Positions 54,836 to 63,923 are shown, numbered from the stretch's first letter. The stretch is 64,000 nucleotides of DNA from Metabacillus sediminilitoris (GCF_009720625.1 NZ_CP046266.1:4411501-4475500); one strand, 5' to 3'. Notes: a model not told the origin generated them from the sequence alone. Numbers and translations: made by a program.

Positions 54836-54882
54836 ATTTTACAAAAATTATAAGATGCATTGCATCTAGGGGGGTTTGTTAA

Positions 54883-55872
54883 ATGAAAAAATGGATTTTG
54901 TTGCTTTGTCTTGCACTTGTAGTTGTTTTACCACTTTCCGCATGTAATCAAAACAAAGTTGAAACAATTAAGCTTGCTGAGGTGACACACTCAATTTTTT
55001 ATGCGCCATTATATGTTGCAATGGCCGAAGGATTTTTTGAGGATGAAGGTCTTAATGTCGAATTGACGACAACATGGGGTGGAGATAAAACGATGACTAC
55101 ATTACTTTCAGATGGTGCAGATATTGCTCTAGTTGGCTCTGAAACATCCATTTATGTCCATGCCCAAGGCTCTAAAGATAAAGTTATCAACTTTGCACAA
55201 TTAACACAAACAGATGGCACTTTTCTAGTTAGTCGTGAAAAAATTGAAAATTTCGAATGGGATCAATTAAAAGGCAGTACATTTTTAGGTCAACGTGTCG
55301 GCGGAATGCCACAGATGGTTGGTGAATTTGTTCTGAAACAACACGGTATTAACCCACATTCAGATCTTGAGCTCATTCAAAATATAGACTTTGCAAATAT
55401 TCCAAGTGCTTTTGCTTCAGGTACTGGTGATTACGTTCAATTATTTGAACCAACAGCAAGCATCTTAGAAAAGGAAGGTACTGGACATATTGTTGCTTCG
55501 TTTGGAACGGAATCTGGTAAGGTTCCTTATACAACATTTATGAGTAAAGAAAGCTTTCTAAAAGAAAATGAGGATGCTGCAAGAAAATTTACATCAGCGA
55601 TTTATAAAGCACAACAATGGGTTCAAGAAAAAAGTGCTGATGAGATTACAAAATCCATTGCACCTCAATTTAAAGATACAGATCTTGAGATTATTGAAAC
55701 AGTTGTCGAGCGGTATAAGGAACAAGGCTCTTTTGCTACAGACCCAATCCTTGATGAAAAAGAGTGGAATAATCTCCAAGATATTATGGATGAAGCTGGT
55801 GAATTACCAACCCGCATTGATCATGACACACTTGTAAATACCTCTTATGCGGAGGAAGTGGCAGAGAATTAA
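54883..55872 (+). CDS. ytlA: NMT1/SsuA-type substrate-binding lipoprotein YtlA
   Basis: 329 residues. Signal peptide with lipobox LSAC (about Cys21). LAEVTHSIFYAPLYVAMAEG and EDEGLNVELTTTWGG mark the NMT1/Thi5-like, SsuA-type binding fold. First gene of ytlA-ytlC-ytlD. The ligand is unknown; relatives bind sulfonates, nitrate or thiamine precursors. ATG with AGGGGGG upstream, right behind a 15-base palindrome (54853-54867). Confidence 0.9.
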   Translation: MKKWILLLCLALVVVLPLSACNQNKVETIKLAEVTHSIFYAPLYVAMAEGFFEDEGLNVELTTTWGGDKTMTTLLSDGADIALVGSETSIYVHAQGSKDKVINFAQLTQTDGTFLVSREKIENFEWDQLKGSTFLGQRVGGMPQMVGEFVLKQHGINPHSDLELIQNIDFANIPSAFASGTGDYVQLFEPTASILEKEGTGHIVASFGTESGKVPYTTFMSKESFLKENEDAARKFTSAIYKAQQWVQEKSADEITKSIAPQFKDTDLEIIETVVERYKEQGSFATDPILDEKEWNNLQDIMDEAGELPTRIDHDTLVNTSYAEEVAEN

Positions 55873-55884
55873 GGAGGAAAAATC

Positions 55885-56664
55885 ATGCCATTCTTAACAG
55901 TCGAACATATTCATCATATTTACTTTACAAAGGATTCAGCAACGGTTGCTCTTGAGGATGTCCAGCTTTCTGTTGAGGAAGGAGAGTTTGTCTCCTTTCT
56001 CGGCCCTAGCGGCTGTGGGAAGACAACACTTTTGTCAATCATTGCTGGTCTAATCAAGCCAGTAGAAGGTACTGTTACAATCGCCAATAAAGTCATTTCA
56101 AAGCCCGACTCAGTTATTGGCTATATGCTGCAGCAGGATTATCTTTTTCCGTGGAAAACCATTGAGGAGAATGTCACTTTAGGACTAAAAGTTATCGGTA
56201 AAAAAACAAAAGAATCAAAGAGAACTACGTTATCACTCTTAAAAACGATGGGGATAGATAGTGTTGAAAATCAATATCCAGGTCAATTGTCAGGCGGGAT
56301 GAGACAAAGAGCAGCTTTAGTTCGTACATTAGCGACAAATCCGAAGATATTATTACTTGACGAACCTTTTTCAGCTTTGGATTATCAGACAAAATTAAAG
56401 CTTGAAGATTTAGTTGTGGAAACATTAAAAGAATTCAAGAAAACCGCTCTGCTCGTCACACATGATATTGGTGAAGCAATCGCGATGAGTGATCGAATAT
56501 TTGTATTTTCCTCAAAGCCTGGAAAGATTAACCGAACATATGTCGTTCCAAAAGAACTAAGAGAACTTACACCATTTGACGCTAGGCAGCATCCTTCATT
56601 TTCATTGTTATTCCAACAAATATGGAAGGAGTTAGATCAACTTGAAACAAAAAACGACCACTGA
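55885..56664 (+). CDS. ytlC: ABC transporter ATPase YtlC
   Basis: 259 residues of the SsuB/TauB type. Walker [25 protein letters not shown], signature [16 protein letters not shown], Walker [13 protein letters not shown] and switch LVTHDIGEA. Provides energy to the YtlA/YtlD importer. ATG with AAGGAGG upstream, 12 bases after ytlA; overlaps ytlD. Confidence 0.93.
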   Translation: MPFLTVEHIHHIYFTKDSATVALEDVQLSVEEGEFVSFLGPSGCGKTTLLSIIAGLIKPVEGTVTIANKVISKPDSVIGYMLQQDYLFPWKTIEENVTLGLKVIGKKTKESKRTTLSLLKTMGIDSVENQYPGQLSGGMRQRAALVRTLATNPKILLLDEPFSALDYQTKLKLEDLVVETLKEFKKTALLVTHDIGEAIAMSDRIFVFSSKPGKINRTYVVPKELRELTPFDARQHPSFSLLFQQIWKELDQLETKNDH

Positions 56665-57457
56665 TCTCCTTCACAAAAATTACATTAATGAACTAAAAAA
56701 AGAAAAAAGATGGGTCCGATTTTATCAATTACTCATTTTTTTCTTATTCTTTGGATTATGGGAAATGGCTGGTCAAAGAGAATGGATTGATCCATTATTA
56801 TTTAGCGCACCTTCGAAAATATGGGAATTATTTGTTACCAAGATGAATGATGGTACTCTTATTTCACACATTGGCACGACTCTGTTTGAAACAATTCTCG
56901 GGTTTATATTGGGCACACTACTTGGTACGATTCTGGCAGCAATCCTTTGGTGGTCAAATCGTATTTCAAAGATTCTTGATCCATATCTTGTGATATTAAA
57001 TGCTATGCCAAAAGTTGCCCTTGGTCCAATTTTAATTGTTGCTCTAGGACCAGGCTTCGTTTCGATCATTGCGATGGGAACAATTATCTCGGTTATTATA
57101 ACAACAATCGTTGTGTATACTTCGTTTAAAGAGGTTGATGCAAATTATTTAAAGGTGTTAAAAACTTTTGATGCAACGAAATGGCAGCTTTTCAAAGAGG
57201 CTGTTCTCCCTGCTTCATATCCAACCATTGTATCAAGCTTAAAAGTAAATGTAGGACTATCTTGGGTCGGGGTTATTGTTGGAGAATTTCTTGTTTCTGC
57301 AAGAGGATTAGGATATTTAATTATTTATGGTTTTCAAGTATTTAACTTTACACTCGTATTATTAAGTCTTTTGATTATTGCATTTTTTGCAACAATCATG
57401 TATCAAGTTGTTGAGCTTTTAGAAAAGCGAGTTGTTAAATCAGAAAAAAGAGGCTGA
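56642..57457 (+). CDS. ytlD: ABC transporter permease YtlD
   Basis: 271 residues with about six membrane segments of the BinPDT type; the EAA-like loop reads [19 protein letters not shown]. Pairs with YtlC. TTG start with AAGGAG ten bases upstream lies inside the end of ytlC, giving a 23-base overlap. The substrate is unknown, as for YtlA. Confidence 0.92.
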   Translation: MKQKTTTDLLHKNYINELKKEKRWVRFYQLLIFFLFFGLWEMAGQREWIDPLLFSAPSKIWELFVTKMNDGTLISHIGTTLFETILGFILGTLLGTILAAILWWSNRISKILDPYLVILNAMPKVALGPILIVALGPGFVSIIAMGTIISVIITTIVVYTSFKEVDANYLKVLKTFDATKWQLFKEAVLPASYPTIVSSLKVNVGLSWVGVIVGEFLVSARGLGYLIIYGFQVFNFTLVLLSLLIIAFFATIMYQVVELLEKRVVKSEKRG

Positions 57458-57491
57458 CTTCGACAGCTAGTCGTTTGTCACCTCTTATTTT
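57447..57491. terminator. Bidirectional terminator between ytlD and ytkD
   Basis: AAGAGG and CCTCTT outer arms with a TGAC/GTCA inner pair, one bulge, and T-rich tails on both strands. Confidence 0.65.
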
Positions 57492-57964
57492 TACTTAAAG
57501 ATTCTCTTTTTAATTTCCTGAAGACTTCTTTTTAAGACATCATCTTTCATAATAAAACTAAATTGTTTATCTTTTTTCACCGCTTGAGGAATCTCTTGTA
57601 ATAAGACAGGACCCAATGTTTCAAAATAATTATCTTGCTTAATTAGCTCGCTTATCATAGCAAAATATATATTTTTTACAATAATTTTTTCTTTGCCCAT
57701 CACCTTATATTGACCTATATATTCGATTGAGGTAACAATTCCGCCTGTTTCTTCCTTAACTTCTCTTATGGCAGCATCTTTTGCCATTTCGTTTTCTTCT
57801 ACTTTACCACCCGGGAATTCATATCCTCGATCTGAATGTTTTGTTAACAGCCACTTATCTTCATAGCGGCATAAAACTAATACATGTTTTGGATTAGTAG
57901 AAAAAGGGTGATCCTCAAATGATAAATGTACTTCATTGTGATAATAATCGAAAAACCGATACAT
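57491..57964 (-). CDS. ytkD: Nudix hydrolase YtkD
   Basis: 157 residues. Complete Nudix box in FPGGKVEENEMAKDAAIREV followed by KEETGG (GX5EX7REUXEEXGU). In B. subtilis YtkD is a MutT-like nucleoside triphosphatase that can hydrolyse 8-oxo-dGTP and other NTPs. ATG with TTGAGGGA upstream. Convergent with ytlD, as in B. subtilis. Confidence 0.92.
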   Translation of the reverse strand: MYRFFDYYHNEVHLSFEDHPFSTNPKHVLVLCRYEDKWLLTKHSDRGYEFPGGKVEENEMAKDAAIREVKEETGGIVTSIEYIGQYKVMGKEKIIVKNIYFAMISELIKQDNYFETLGPVLLQEIPQAVKKDKQFSFIMKDDVLKRSLQEIKKRIFK

Positions 57965-58033
57965 AATTTAATCCCTCAATTTTTTTCCTGTTCTATTCAA
58001 ATCTTATCACAATGTTATATTTCTGTATAAGGT

Positions 58034-58366
58034 TTATTCTTGTTCATTAATTTTTGAAATAATACCTTGTGTGCGAATCAGCTCTTTTGCTTCCTCATCA
58101 CCAAGTTCATAAATCATTTGATAAATCCTTTTGTTTGTCTCATCAACGGCATCATTTTCGCGATCATAATGATATTGAACATATGGTGTATGAGCACGAA
58201 AAAAACCTTGCCAATCTGAGGAATAAACCTGATCAAAATATTCACGAAGTTGAATAATCTCTTCATCTGTTCCTTCTATTTTGAAATCCCAGGCTGATGC
58301 TGTACTTGATTGGGATATTTGCCCATTTGCAACAGTTATATAATACGTTTTTTTCGTATTCTCCAT
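58034..58366 (-). CDS. Conserved Bacillus hypothetical protein
   Basis: 110 residues, starting MENTKKTYYITVANGQISQ and including FKIEGTDEEIIQLREYFDQ and FFRAHTPYVQYHYDREND. I recognise the sequence type as a conserved Bacillaceae protein sometimes labelled hydrolase without support; there is no catalytic motif I can point to. Monocistronic. Confidence 0.75.
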   Translation of the reverse strand: MENTKKTYYITVANGQISQSSTASAWDFKIEGTDEEIIQLREYFDQVYSSDWQGFFRAHTPYVQYHYDRENDAVDETNKRIYQMIYELGDEEAKELIRTQGIISKINEQE

Positions 58367-58516
58367 GTTGACAACTCCTTCGCTGGTTCCTACTATTATT
58401 TTTTGCCCTGATTTTTGTATTTATACAGACCTAAAGTGTTTACGGGATAGATTGCTGACTTTGTGCAGAAAATAGAGGTAATCTTGATAGACATAATGGG
58501 AGGTCACAGAAAGTGT

Positions 58517-58729
58517 ATGACTCATGAATTTTTTTCTAATCCAGATATCAGTAGATTTCGTGCCGATGAAGAAGATCTAAATGCCTATGTACAATTAATC
58601 ATTAATAAAACAGATAAAGACGAGATCCTATCTTGGATCAGTCACTTATCCGAACGTGATTTACATTCTTTAATTACACCATACATTGCTGAGAAAATGA
58701 CAGCAGAACTGGCTGAAAAAGAACTTTAA
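58517..58729 (+). CDS. Small conserved protein (DUF6154-like)
   Basis: 70 residues, acidic and helical; EDLNAYVQLIINKTDKDEIL and LHSLITPYIAEKMTAELAE fit, as I recall, the DUF6154 pattern of Bacillus proteins. ATG at 58517 with GGGAGG 13 bases upstream, a long spacing; a longer frame begins at 58463 but its start has no site. Strong terminator follows. Confidence 0.65.
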   Translation: MTHEFFSNPDISRFRADEEDLNAYVQLIINKTDKDEILSWISHLSERDLHSLITPYIAEKMTAELAEKEL

Positions 58730-58766
58730 AAAGCAGGTGAAATCACAAAATGATTTCACCTGCTTT
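58729..58766 (+). terminator. Terminator after the DUF6154-like gene
   Basis: AAAGCAGGTGAAATC and GATTTCACCTGCTTT arms, 7-base loop. Confidence 0.9.
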
Positions 58767-58881
58767 CAGTTTCAATGTAATGCTATAGCGGCCTCTGCAT
58801 CCTGTTAATGTACAGAATTAATTTCTGGGTATACCTCTTTGCGTCATCACTTGCTTTTCGGATTGTCTTGCACTTGATAGC

Positions 58882-59322
58882 TTACTTCCCTAAGAATGAT
58901 TTTAACATCCAAATATGCTTTTCTAAACTTTGGTGAATAGCTAATAACATGTCTCCAGTTGTTTCATCACCTACTTCACCAGCAAGTTCCATTCCTTCTT
59001 TTAATTCTTCTGCTAGTAAGGTAAAGTCGTCATTAATGCTTTGAACCATTTGCTCAGCGGTTTCCTTACCTTCTGCTTCCTTTATAGATGAGAGTTCAAG
59101 GCACTCTTTCATAGTAGCTACCGGCGTACCCTCTAGAGCTAATAGTCGTTCAGCTAATTCATCGATATGAACTGAAGCTTCTGTGTAAAGTTCCTCAAAT
59201 TTAGCATGTAATGTGAAAAAGTTACTTCCTTTTACAAACCAATGATAATTATGTAGTTTCACGTAAAGAACCGTCCAATTTGCTACTTGTTTATTGACAG
59301 TACTGTTTAATTTTTCTGACAT
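58882..59322 (-). CDS. dps: Dps-family ferritin-like protein
   Basis: 146 residues. Dodecameric DNA-protecting mini-ferritin that oxidises and stores iron. [20 protein letters not shown] and [19 protein letters not shown] carry the intersubunit ferroxidase His, Asp and Glu residues. Short N-terminus without a Lys-rich DNA tail. ATG with AAAGGAGG upstream. Matches B. subtilis dps (ytkB) in position, and a sigma-B promoter lies upstream. Confidence 0.95.
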   Translation of the reverse strand: MSEKLNSTVNKQVANWTVLYVKLHNYHWFVKGSNFFTLHAKFEELYTEASVHIDELAERLLALEGTPVATMKECLELSSIKEAEGKETAEQMVQSINDDFTLLAEELKEGMELAGEVGDETTGDMLLAIHQSLEKHIWMLKSFLGK

Positions 59323-59353
59323 GGTAACTCCTCCTTTTATTGTTATTTACTAC

Positions 59354-59379
59354 ATACCCTCTTTATCATTCTCCAAAAC
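59354..59379 (-). promoter_or_regulatory. Sigma-B promoter of dps
   Basis: Minus strand GTTTTG, 14-bp spacer, GGGTAT: fits the general-stress consensus GTTTAA-N12-15-GGGTAT, 32 bases upstream of the dps start. B. subtilis dps is a sigma-B gene. Confidence 0.8.
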
Positions 59380-59457
59380 ATCCTATTTTATCTAAGACTT
59401 CTCATGATAAAATAAGAGAAAAAAGAATGTTCTTTTTATTAATATGGAGGATTTAAT

Positions 59458-59613
59458 ATGAAATCTATCTTTATTGTTTGTATCATAATCGTCATTATTG
59501 TACTGCTGTTAAGTGTTTTAACAACTAAAAAGGCATATCAATATAAACATACTGTTGATCCTATAAAGAAGCCTGATGAACCATCAGTTAATGAAGAAGA
59601 TTCTGAAAAATAA
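59458..59613 (+). CDS. ytzI: Small membrane protein YtzI
   Basis: 51 residues: one N-terminal membrane span (SIFIVCIIIVIIVLLLSVL), then TTKKAYQYKHTVDP and an acidic tail. The pattern and position beside dps fit YtzI of B. subtilis. ATG with TGGAGG upstream. Function unknown. Confidence 0.75.
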   Translation: MKSIFIVCIIIVIIVLLLSVLTTKKAYQYKHTVDPIKKPDEPSVNEEDSEK

Positions 59614-59710
59614 GCACGTCATTTATTTACGAACGATTATTTTATGTTCACAATGTTTTTACTCTGCCTTATCAAATTCTACAATCTTCGACACAATTTT
59701 AGATTAATCG

Positions 59711-59740
59711 TTGATGTTTCCTATAAACTTACAGTATACT
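59711..59740 (+). promoter_or_regulatory. Sigma-A promoter of folE2
   Basis: TTGATG, 18-bp spacer, TATACT. No Zur-like box overlaps it, in contrast to what is known for B. subtilis yciA. Confidence 0.55.
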
Positions 59741-59771
59741 CTCAATATCGAGTAAGTAAGGAGAGATCATT

Positions 59772-60674
59772 ATGACTAGAAAGATAAACTTACCACCAAA
59801 GAAAGAACGTCATAAGCTTTTCGGCTCCGTTGAACCAGGTGTAAAGCTTAAACCAATAGAAAAAGACAAAATGCCCGATTTGCAAAATACTAAAAAAGAC
59901 TTCCTTTTTACTATAGATGCAGTTGGAATTAGCAATGTAAAACATCCAGTTATCATTAAATCTGAATTGAATCCACAACAACAAACAACCATTGCTAATG
60001 TTAAAATGACAAGTAAAATCTCTCATGATGCTAAAGGTACAAACATGAGCAGATTTACTGAGCAGCTAGAAAAATATCGTCAATCTGGCGGATTTGTCTT
60101 AACTTGTAATAACCTATTTGATTTTACGAAGGAACTAGCAGAGCGTCTTAAACAAAAAGATGCTAGTATTGAAATGACATTTCCTTGGTTTTACGAACGT
60201 AAAGGACCAAGCTCTGAACTCATAGGTTTAAATCATGCAGATGCTAAGCTAACAGTTTCTTTTGAAGAAGGGGTTGGCTTCAAAACTTCAGCATCTTTAA
60301 CATGTGCTGTAACAACCCTTTGCCCTTGCTCGAAAGAAATAAGTGAATATAGTGCACATAATCAGCGGGGATATGTAACAATGCATGTAGAGTTTACAGA
60401 TGATTACCGCGGGGAAAAAGACTGGAAAGCAGCATTATTGCATGCAGCAGAGTCAAATGCAAGTGCTATGATTCATCCCGTTCTTAAACGACCTGATGAA
60501 AAAATGGTAACAGAGACTGCTTATGAAAATCCTCGATTCGTTGAGGATATGGTCAGACTAGTTGCAGCAGATTTATATGAATTGGAATTTGTCCAAGCAT
60601 TTACAGTAGAATGTAGAAACGAAGAATCGATTCATTTACATGATGCCATTGCTAGTTTGAGCTATCGGAAATAA
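59772..60674 (+). CDS. folE2: GTP cyclohydrolase IB (FolE2)
   Basis: 300 residues. First step of folate synthesis from GTP, using a metal site that does not strictly need zinc. The core holds HPVIIKSELNPQQQTT, FPWFYERKGP, TCAVTTLCPCSKEISEYSAH (active-site Cys) and RNEESIHLHDA. In B. subtilis the homolog (yciA) lies elsewhere and is induced by zinc starvation. Here it occupies the place between ytzI and luxS. ATG with AAGGAGAG upstream. Confidence 0.95.
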   Translation: MTRKINLPPKKERHKLFGSVEPGVKLKPIEKDKMPDLQNTKKDFLFTIDAVGISNVKHPVIIKSELNPQQQTTIANVKMTSKISHDAKGTNMSRFTEQLEKYRQSGGFVLTCNNLFDFTKELAERLKQKDASIEMTFPWFYERKGPSSELIGLNHADAKLTVSFEEGVGFKTSASLTCAVTTLCPCSKEISEYSAHNQRGYVTMHVEFTDDYRGEKDWKAALLHAAESNASAMIHPVLKRPDEKMVTETAYENPRFVEDMVRLVAADLYELEFVQAFTVECRNEESIHLHDAIASLSYRK

Positions 60675-60738
60675 AAAAGCGCCTCCAAGCTATGTGGATA
60701 CGAAAACATCAAGTCTGCTTTTGTTCGCAACAAGCATA

Positions 60739-60777
60739 AAAAAATCGGTGATTCCAATTTGGAACACCGATTTTTTT
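60739..60777. terminator. Bidirectional terminator between folE2 and luxS
   Basis: AAATCGGTGATTCC and GGAACACCGATTT arms, T runs on both strands. Confidence 0.92.
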
Positions 60778-60804
60778 ATTATTTAGACTCTAAACAATAT
60801 TTTA

Positions 60805-61278
60805 TTATCCAAATACTTTTGATAATTCTGCTTTATCTTGCTCGAGCCAAAAACGCATTAAACGTTTTGCACCTTCTAAATCATGAAGCTTTGCTTGGCC
60901 ACATTGTTTTTCATTAGCAGCTGGAATTTCAGTCACTTCAACAGCAGATTTTAATGTATCTTCTAATAAGTCAATGATTTCACTTACTTCTGGTTTCCCG
61001 CTAACAACTAAATAATAACCTGTTTGACACCCCATTGGTGAAATGTCAATGATATCAAAGTGATCATATTTCTCTGCATGGTCACGAATATTAAACGCGA
61101 GCAAATGCTCAAGAGTATGAATTGTGTCAGGTTTCATCGCTTGTTTATTCGGCTGGCAGAAACGAATATCAAATTTATTTACTTCTCCATCGCTGCCAAC
61201 TTTATGAACACCACAATGACGAACATATGGAGCTTTTACAGCATTATGATCTAATTCAAAACTTTCAACTGAAGGCAT
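60805..61278 (-). CDS. luxS: S-ribosylhomocysteine lyase LuxS
   Basis: 157 residues, the standard LuxS length. Cleaves S-ribosylhomocysteine to homocysteine and the AI-2 precursor in the activated methyl cycle. HTLEH (His54, His58) and Cys near 123 (EKQCGQAKL) bind the metal; MGCQTGYY holds the catalytic Cys. ATG at 61278 with GAGGAG upstream; GTG at 61287 rejected. Confidence 0.97.
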   Translation of the reverse strand: MPSVESFELDHNAVKAPYVRHCGVHKVGSDGEVNKFDIRFCQPNKQAMKPDTIHTLEHLLAFNIRDHAEKYDHFDIIDISPMGCQTGYYLVVSGKPEVSEIIDLLEDTLKSAVEVTEIPAANEKQCGQAKLHDLEGAKRLMRFWLEQDKAELSKVFG

Positions 61279-61504
61279 TTTATTCACTCCTCAAGTAAAT
61301 TCTTCATTCATTGTATCATAATCAAAGGAAGTCTATAAAGCTAGAATTCTTTAGTAAGAATTATCTTTCCGTACTAAATGGTTTACACGACTTATTCGCA
61401 AAGAACACCTACTTCTAATGTATGTTATGAAAAGTTAAAAACTTGGCTTTTTATTAAAACAAAGTATACTTAAAGAGACATAAAAATTAGGAGACGATGC
61501 TTTC

Positions 61505-61744
61505 ATGAAGCATTTTTTTATAACCATTATCAAATTTTATCAAAAATTTATTTCTCCGATGACGCCCCCAACTTGCCGCTTCTATCCAACTTGTTCACAT
61601 TATGGCTTGGAGGCATATCAACGCTTCGGAGCCATAAAGGGCAGCTTTTTAACGATAAAACGAATTTTAAAATGCCATCCTTTCCATCCAGGCGGCTTTG
61701 ATCCAGTCCCTGAAAAAAAGAACATAAATAAGGAACAATCATAA
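61505..61744 (+). CDS. ytjA: Membrane protein insertion efficiency factor YidD (YtjA)
   Basis: 79 residues. [22 protein letters not shown] and [16 protein letters not shown] are the YidD signature with its three Cys. Peripheral, amphipathic protein assisting YidC-type insertion. ATG behind TTAGGAGA. Position after luxS matches B. subtilis ytjA. Confidence 0.93.
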   Translation: MKHFFITIIKFYQKFISPMTPPTCRFYPTCSHYGLEAYQRFGAIKGSFLTIKRILKCHPFHPGGFDPVPEKKNINKEQS

Positions 61745-61862
61745 AACGATTTCTAGCAGAAGACTCTCCTACTAGAAAGTTTATGACCGCGAGTCTTAGA
61801 TCCTTCCCTAGCTGTACAAAGAAGGTAAAATAAGTAATTTAAAGTAAATAAACATATCTAGT

Positions 61863-61898
61863 AAAAAAAGGTTATGAGTTTACTCATAACCTTTTTTA
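61863..61898. terminator. Bidirectional terminator between ytjA and ytiB
   Basis: AAAGGTTATGAG and CTCATAACCTTT arms, 4-base loop, T run. Confidence 0.92.
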
Positions 61899-61905
61899 CT
61901 TTCAT

Positions 61906-62469
61906 CTATTTTTCGTATCCATTTACAACCATATCTAGTTTCCCTGTTGCAGGATCGATTACTAGGCCATGAACAGGAATATCTTTCGTTAATAATGGAT
62001 GATTTTTAATTTGATCAACACTATCTCTGACACTATCTTCTACTCGATCAAATCCTTTAAGCCATTGATCTAAATCGATTCCAGAATATCTAACTGTATC
62101 CACTTTTTCTTGTGCAATGCCTCTTTCAACTGCTTTTGATAAAAAGTCATCTGCATTTATTTTACTCATTCCACAATCATGATGACCGACAACACAAATT
62201 TCATCGGCATTTAATTCATAAACAGCAACTAAAATACTTCTCATAATACTTCCAAAAGGATGGGCAACAATCGCACCTGCACTTTTGACAATTTTCACAT
62301 CACCATTTTTAATGTTCATTGCCTTTGGTAATAATTCAACTAATCTAGTATCCATACATGATAAGATGACAAGCTTCTTCTCAGGGAATTTTGAAGTTTC
62401 AAATTTCTCAAATTCCTTTTCAGCTACAAATTTTTCATTATGATTTAAAATTTCATCAATGATTCTCAT
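61906..62469 (-). CDS. ytiB: Beta-class carbonic anhydrase YtiB
   Basis: 187 residues. Hydrates CO2. Zinc ligands are visible: Cys38 in LSCMDTRL, His96 and Cys99 in VVGHHDCGMS; Asp40 and Arg42 form the catalytic dyad. Matches B. subtilis YtiB. A Zur-like box lies 70 bases upstream, so expression may respond to zinc. ATG with AAGGAGG upstream. Confidence 0.92.
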   Translation of the reverse strand: MRIIDEILNHNEKFVAEKEFEKFETSKFPEKKLVILSCMDTRLVELLPKAMNIKNGDVKIVKSAGAIVAHPFGSIMRSILVAVYELNADEICVVGHHDCGMSKINADDFLSKAVERGIAQEKVDTVRYSGIDLDQWLKGFDRVEDSVRDSVDQIKNHPLLTKDIPVHGLVIDPATGKLDMVVNGYEK

Positions 62470-62538
62470 ATGTATCCTCCTTGTTTTATTTTAAATATAT
62501 CATATCTATTGTTTTTTCACTATTATTGCGATATTATA

Positions 62539-62561
62539 TAAATCGTAATAATTACTATTTA
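62539..62561. promoter_or_regulatory. Zur-like box 1 (upstream of ytiB)
   Basis: AAATCGTAAT-A-ATTACTATTT matches the Bacillus Zur consensus AAATCGTAATNATTACGATTT with one mismatch. It is 70 bases upstream of ytiB and about 150 upstream of the zinc-binding lipoprotein gene; a TATAAT lies beside it on the minus strand. Confidence 0.75.
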
Positions 62562-62675
62562 TTTTTTTAATCATTCATGCAGATTTTTCTTCTTGTTGCT
62601 TATACTACAATTACCACAAATAAAAATAAAAATTTGTTCTCAAAACGGAATGATTAAGATATAATATGAAAGTCT

Positions 62676-62697
62676 TAATCGTAATCATAATGATTTA
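62676..62697. promoter_or_regulatory. Zur-like box 2 (upstream of the zinc-binding lipoprotein gene)
   Basis: TAATCGTAAT-C-ATAATGATTT matches the Zur consensus at 17 of 20 fixed positions. It lies just 16 bases before the start codon. Confidence 0.7.
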
Positions 62698-62712
62698 TTG
62701 AAAGGAGAAATA

Positions 62713-63771
62713 ATGAAAAAACGTTCTTTATTCATAAGTATACTTTTATTATTAGCAATTACACTAGTTGCATGTAATGGTGATAACACTAGTTCACAAT
62801 CAACAAACAACGAATCAGCTGATACAAAACTGAAAATATATACAACTATTTTTCCACTTGAGGACTTCACCAAGAAAATTGGCGGTGATTTGGTAGAGGT
62901 TGAAAATGTCCTTCCCCCTGGATCTGATGCACATACTTATGAGCCAACAACAAAAATGATGGTTGATATTGCAAATGCAGACGGATTTATTTACTCTGGT
63001 GTGGGAATTGAAAGCTTTGCCGCAAAAATTGAAAAATCTTTAGAAAAAGAAGATGTTGCATTTATAAATGCAGGAAATGGGATTGACCTTTTAGAACATG
63101 AGCATAGTGATGAAAAACATTCTGAAGATGAAGCTGCTCATGAACACGAAGATGAAGCACATTCTGAAGATGAAGCTGCTCATGAACACGAAGATGAAGC
63201 ACATTCTGAAGAAGAAGAATCACATAAGGGACATGATCACGGTGACAAAGATCCACATGTCTGGCTTGATCCAGTCCTATCAATTACATTAGCAGAGAAT
63301 ATTAAAAATTCACTAGTTGAATTAAACCCAGATGGCAAAGAAACATTTGAAAAAAACTTTCAACAAGTAAAAGCACAGTTAAAAGATCTTGATAAGTCCT
63401 TTACAGATGTAGTAAGTAACGGCGAAAAAAGGGAAATTCTCGTTTCACATGCTGCATACGGTTATTGGGAAGACCGCTATGGCATTGAACAAATCAGTGT
63501 TTTAGGCCTTTCTCCAACTGAGGAACCCTCCCAGAAGGAATTACAAAACATTATTGAGACTGCAAAGGAACATGATATTCAGTATATAATCTTCGAAGCA
63601 AATGTAAGCAGCGATATAACTGATATTGTCCAATCCGAAATTGGAGCAGAAGCCTTAACTTTAAATAATTTAGAAAGCTTAACAGAAGAAGATAAAAACA
63701 ACAATGAAGATTATTTCAGTATCATGAAGAAAAATTTAGAAACAATAGAAAAAGCACTTTCAAGTAAATAA
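62713..63771 (+). CDS. Zinc-binding lipoprotein (ZnuA/AdcA-type)
   Basis: 352 residues. Signal peptide with lipobox VAC (about Cys20). Cluster A-I metal-binding fold: YTTIFPLEDFTKKIGGD, LPPGSDAHTYEPTTK (first His), HVWLDPVLS (second His), VSHAAYGYW (third His), then FEANVSSDI. A His/Glu-rich loop at about 132-180, including a tandem repeat, is typical of zinc rather than manganese proteins. No permease gene follows; a terminator does. ATG at 62713 with AAAGGAG upstream. Confidence 0.9.
   Translation: MKKRSLFISILLLLAITLVACNGDNTSSQSTNNESADTKLKIYTTIFPLEDFTKKIGGDLVEVENVLPPGSDAHTYEPTTKMMVDIANADGFIYSGVGIESFAAKIEKSLEKEDVAFINAGNGIDLLEHEHSDEKHSEDEAAHEHEDEAHSEDEAAHEHEDEAHSEEEESHKGHDHGDKDPHVWLDPVLSITLAENIKNSLVELNPDGKETFEKNFQQVKAQLKDLDKSFTDVVSNGEKREILVSHAAYGYWEDRYGIEQISVLGLSPTEEPSQKELQNIIETAKEHDIQYIIFEANVSSDITDIVQSEIGAEALTLNNLESLTEEDKNNNEDYFSIMKKNLETIEKALSSK
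63118..63201 (+). repeat. 42-bp tandem repeat inside the zinc-binding lipoprotein gene
   Basis: Two exact copies of a 42-bp unit encoding HSEDEAAHEHEDEA (63118-63159, 63160-63201), followed by a partial third. Expands the metal-binding loop in frame. Confidence 0.92.
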
Positions 63772-63817
63772 AATAGTCATTTTTAAATCTTAGCAAACCT
63801 ACTTATAGCTTTTTCAT

Positions 63818-63846
63818 AAAAACGTCTTTTATAAAGGCGTTTTTTT
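63818..63846 (+). terminator. Terminator of the zinc-binding lipoprotein gene
   Basis: AAAACGTCTTT and AAAGGCGTTTT arms, T7. Confidence 0.85.
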
Positions 63847-63923
63847 CACGTTACAGATAGTATGAAATCCTGTAGAAATGGCAGACTATAGATGTATTTC
63901 ATTTTTAAAAGGAGGGTTCTAAA

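Noticed and set aside
59613..59771. Zur box expected upstream of folE2
   Set aside because: Only isolated half-site resemblances (ACGATTAT, TTAATCG) are present; no palindromic Zur consensus.
63062..63292. Frames on both strands inside the His-rich part of the zinc-binding lipoprotein gene
   Set aside because: By-products of the 42-bp tandem repeat and biased composition.
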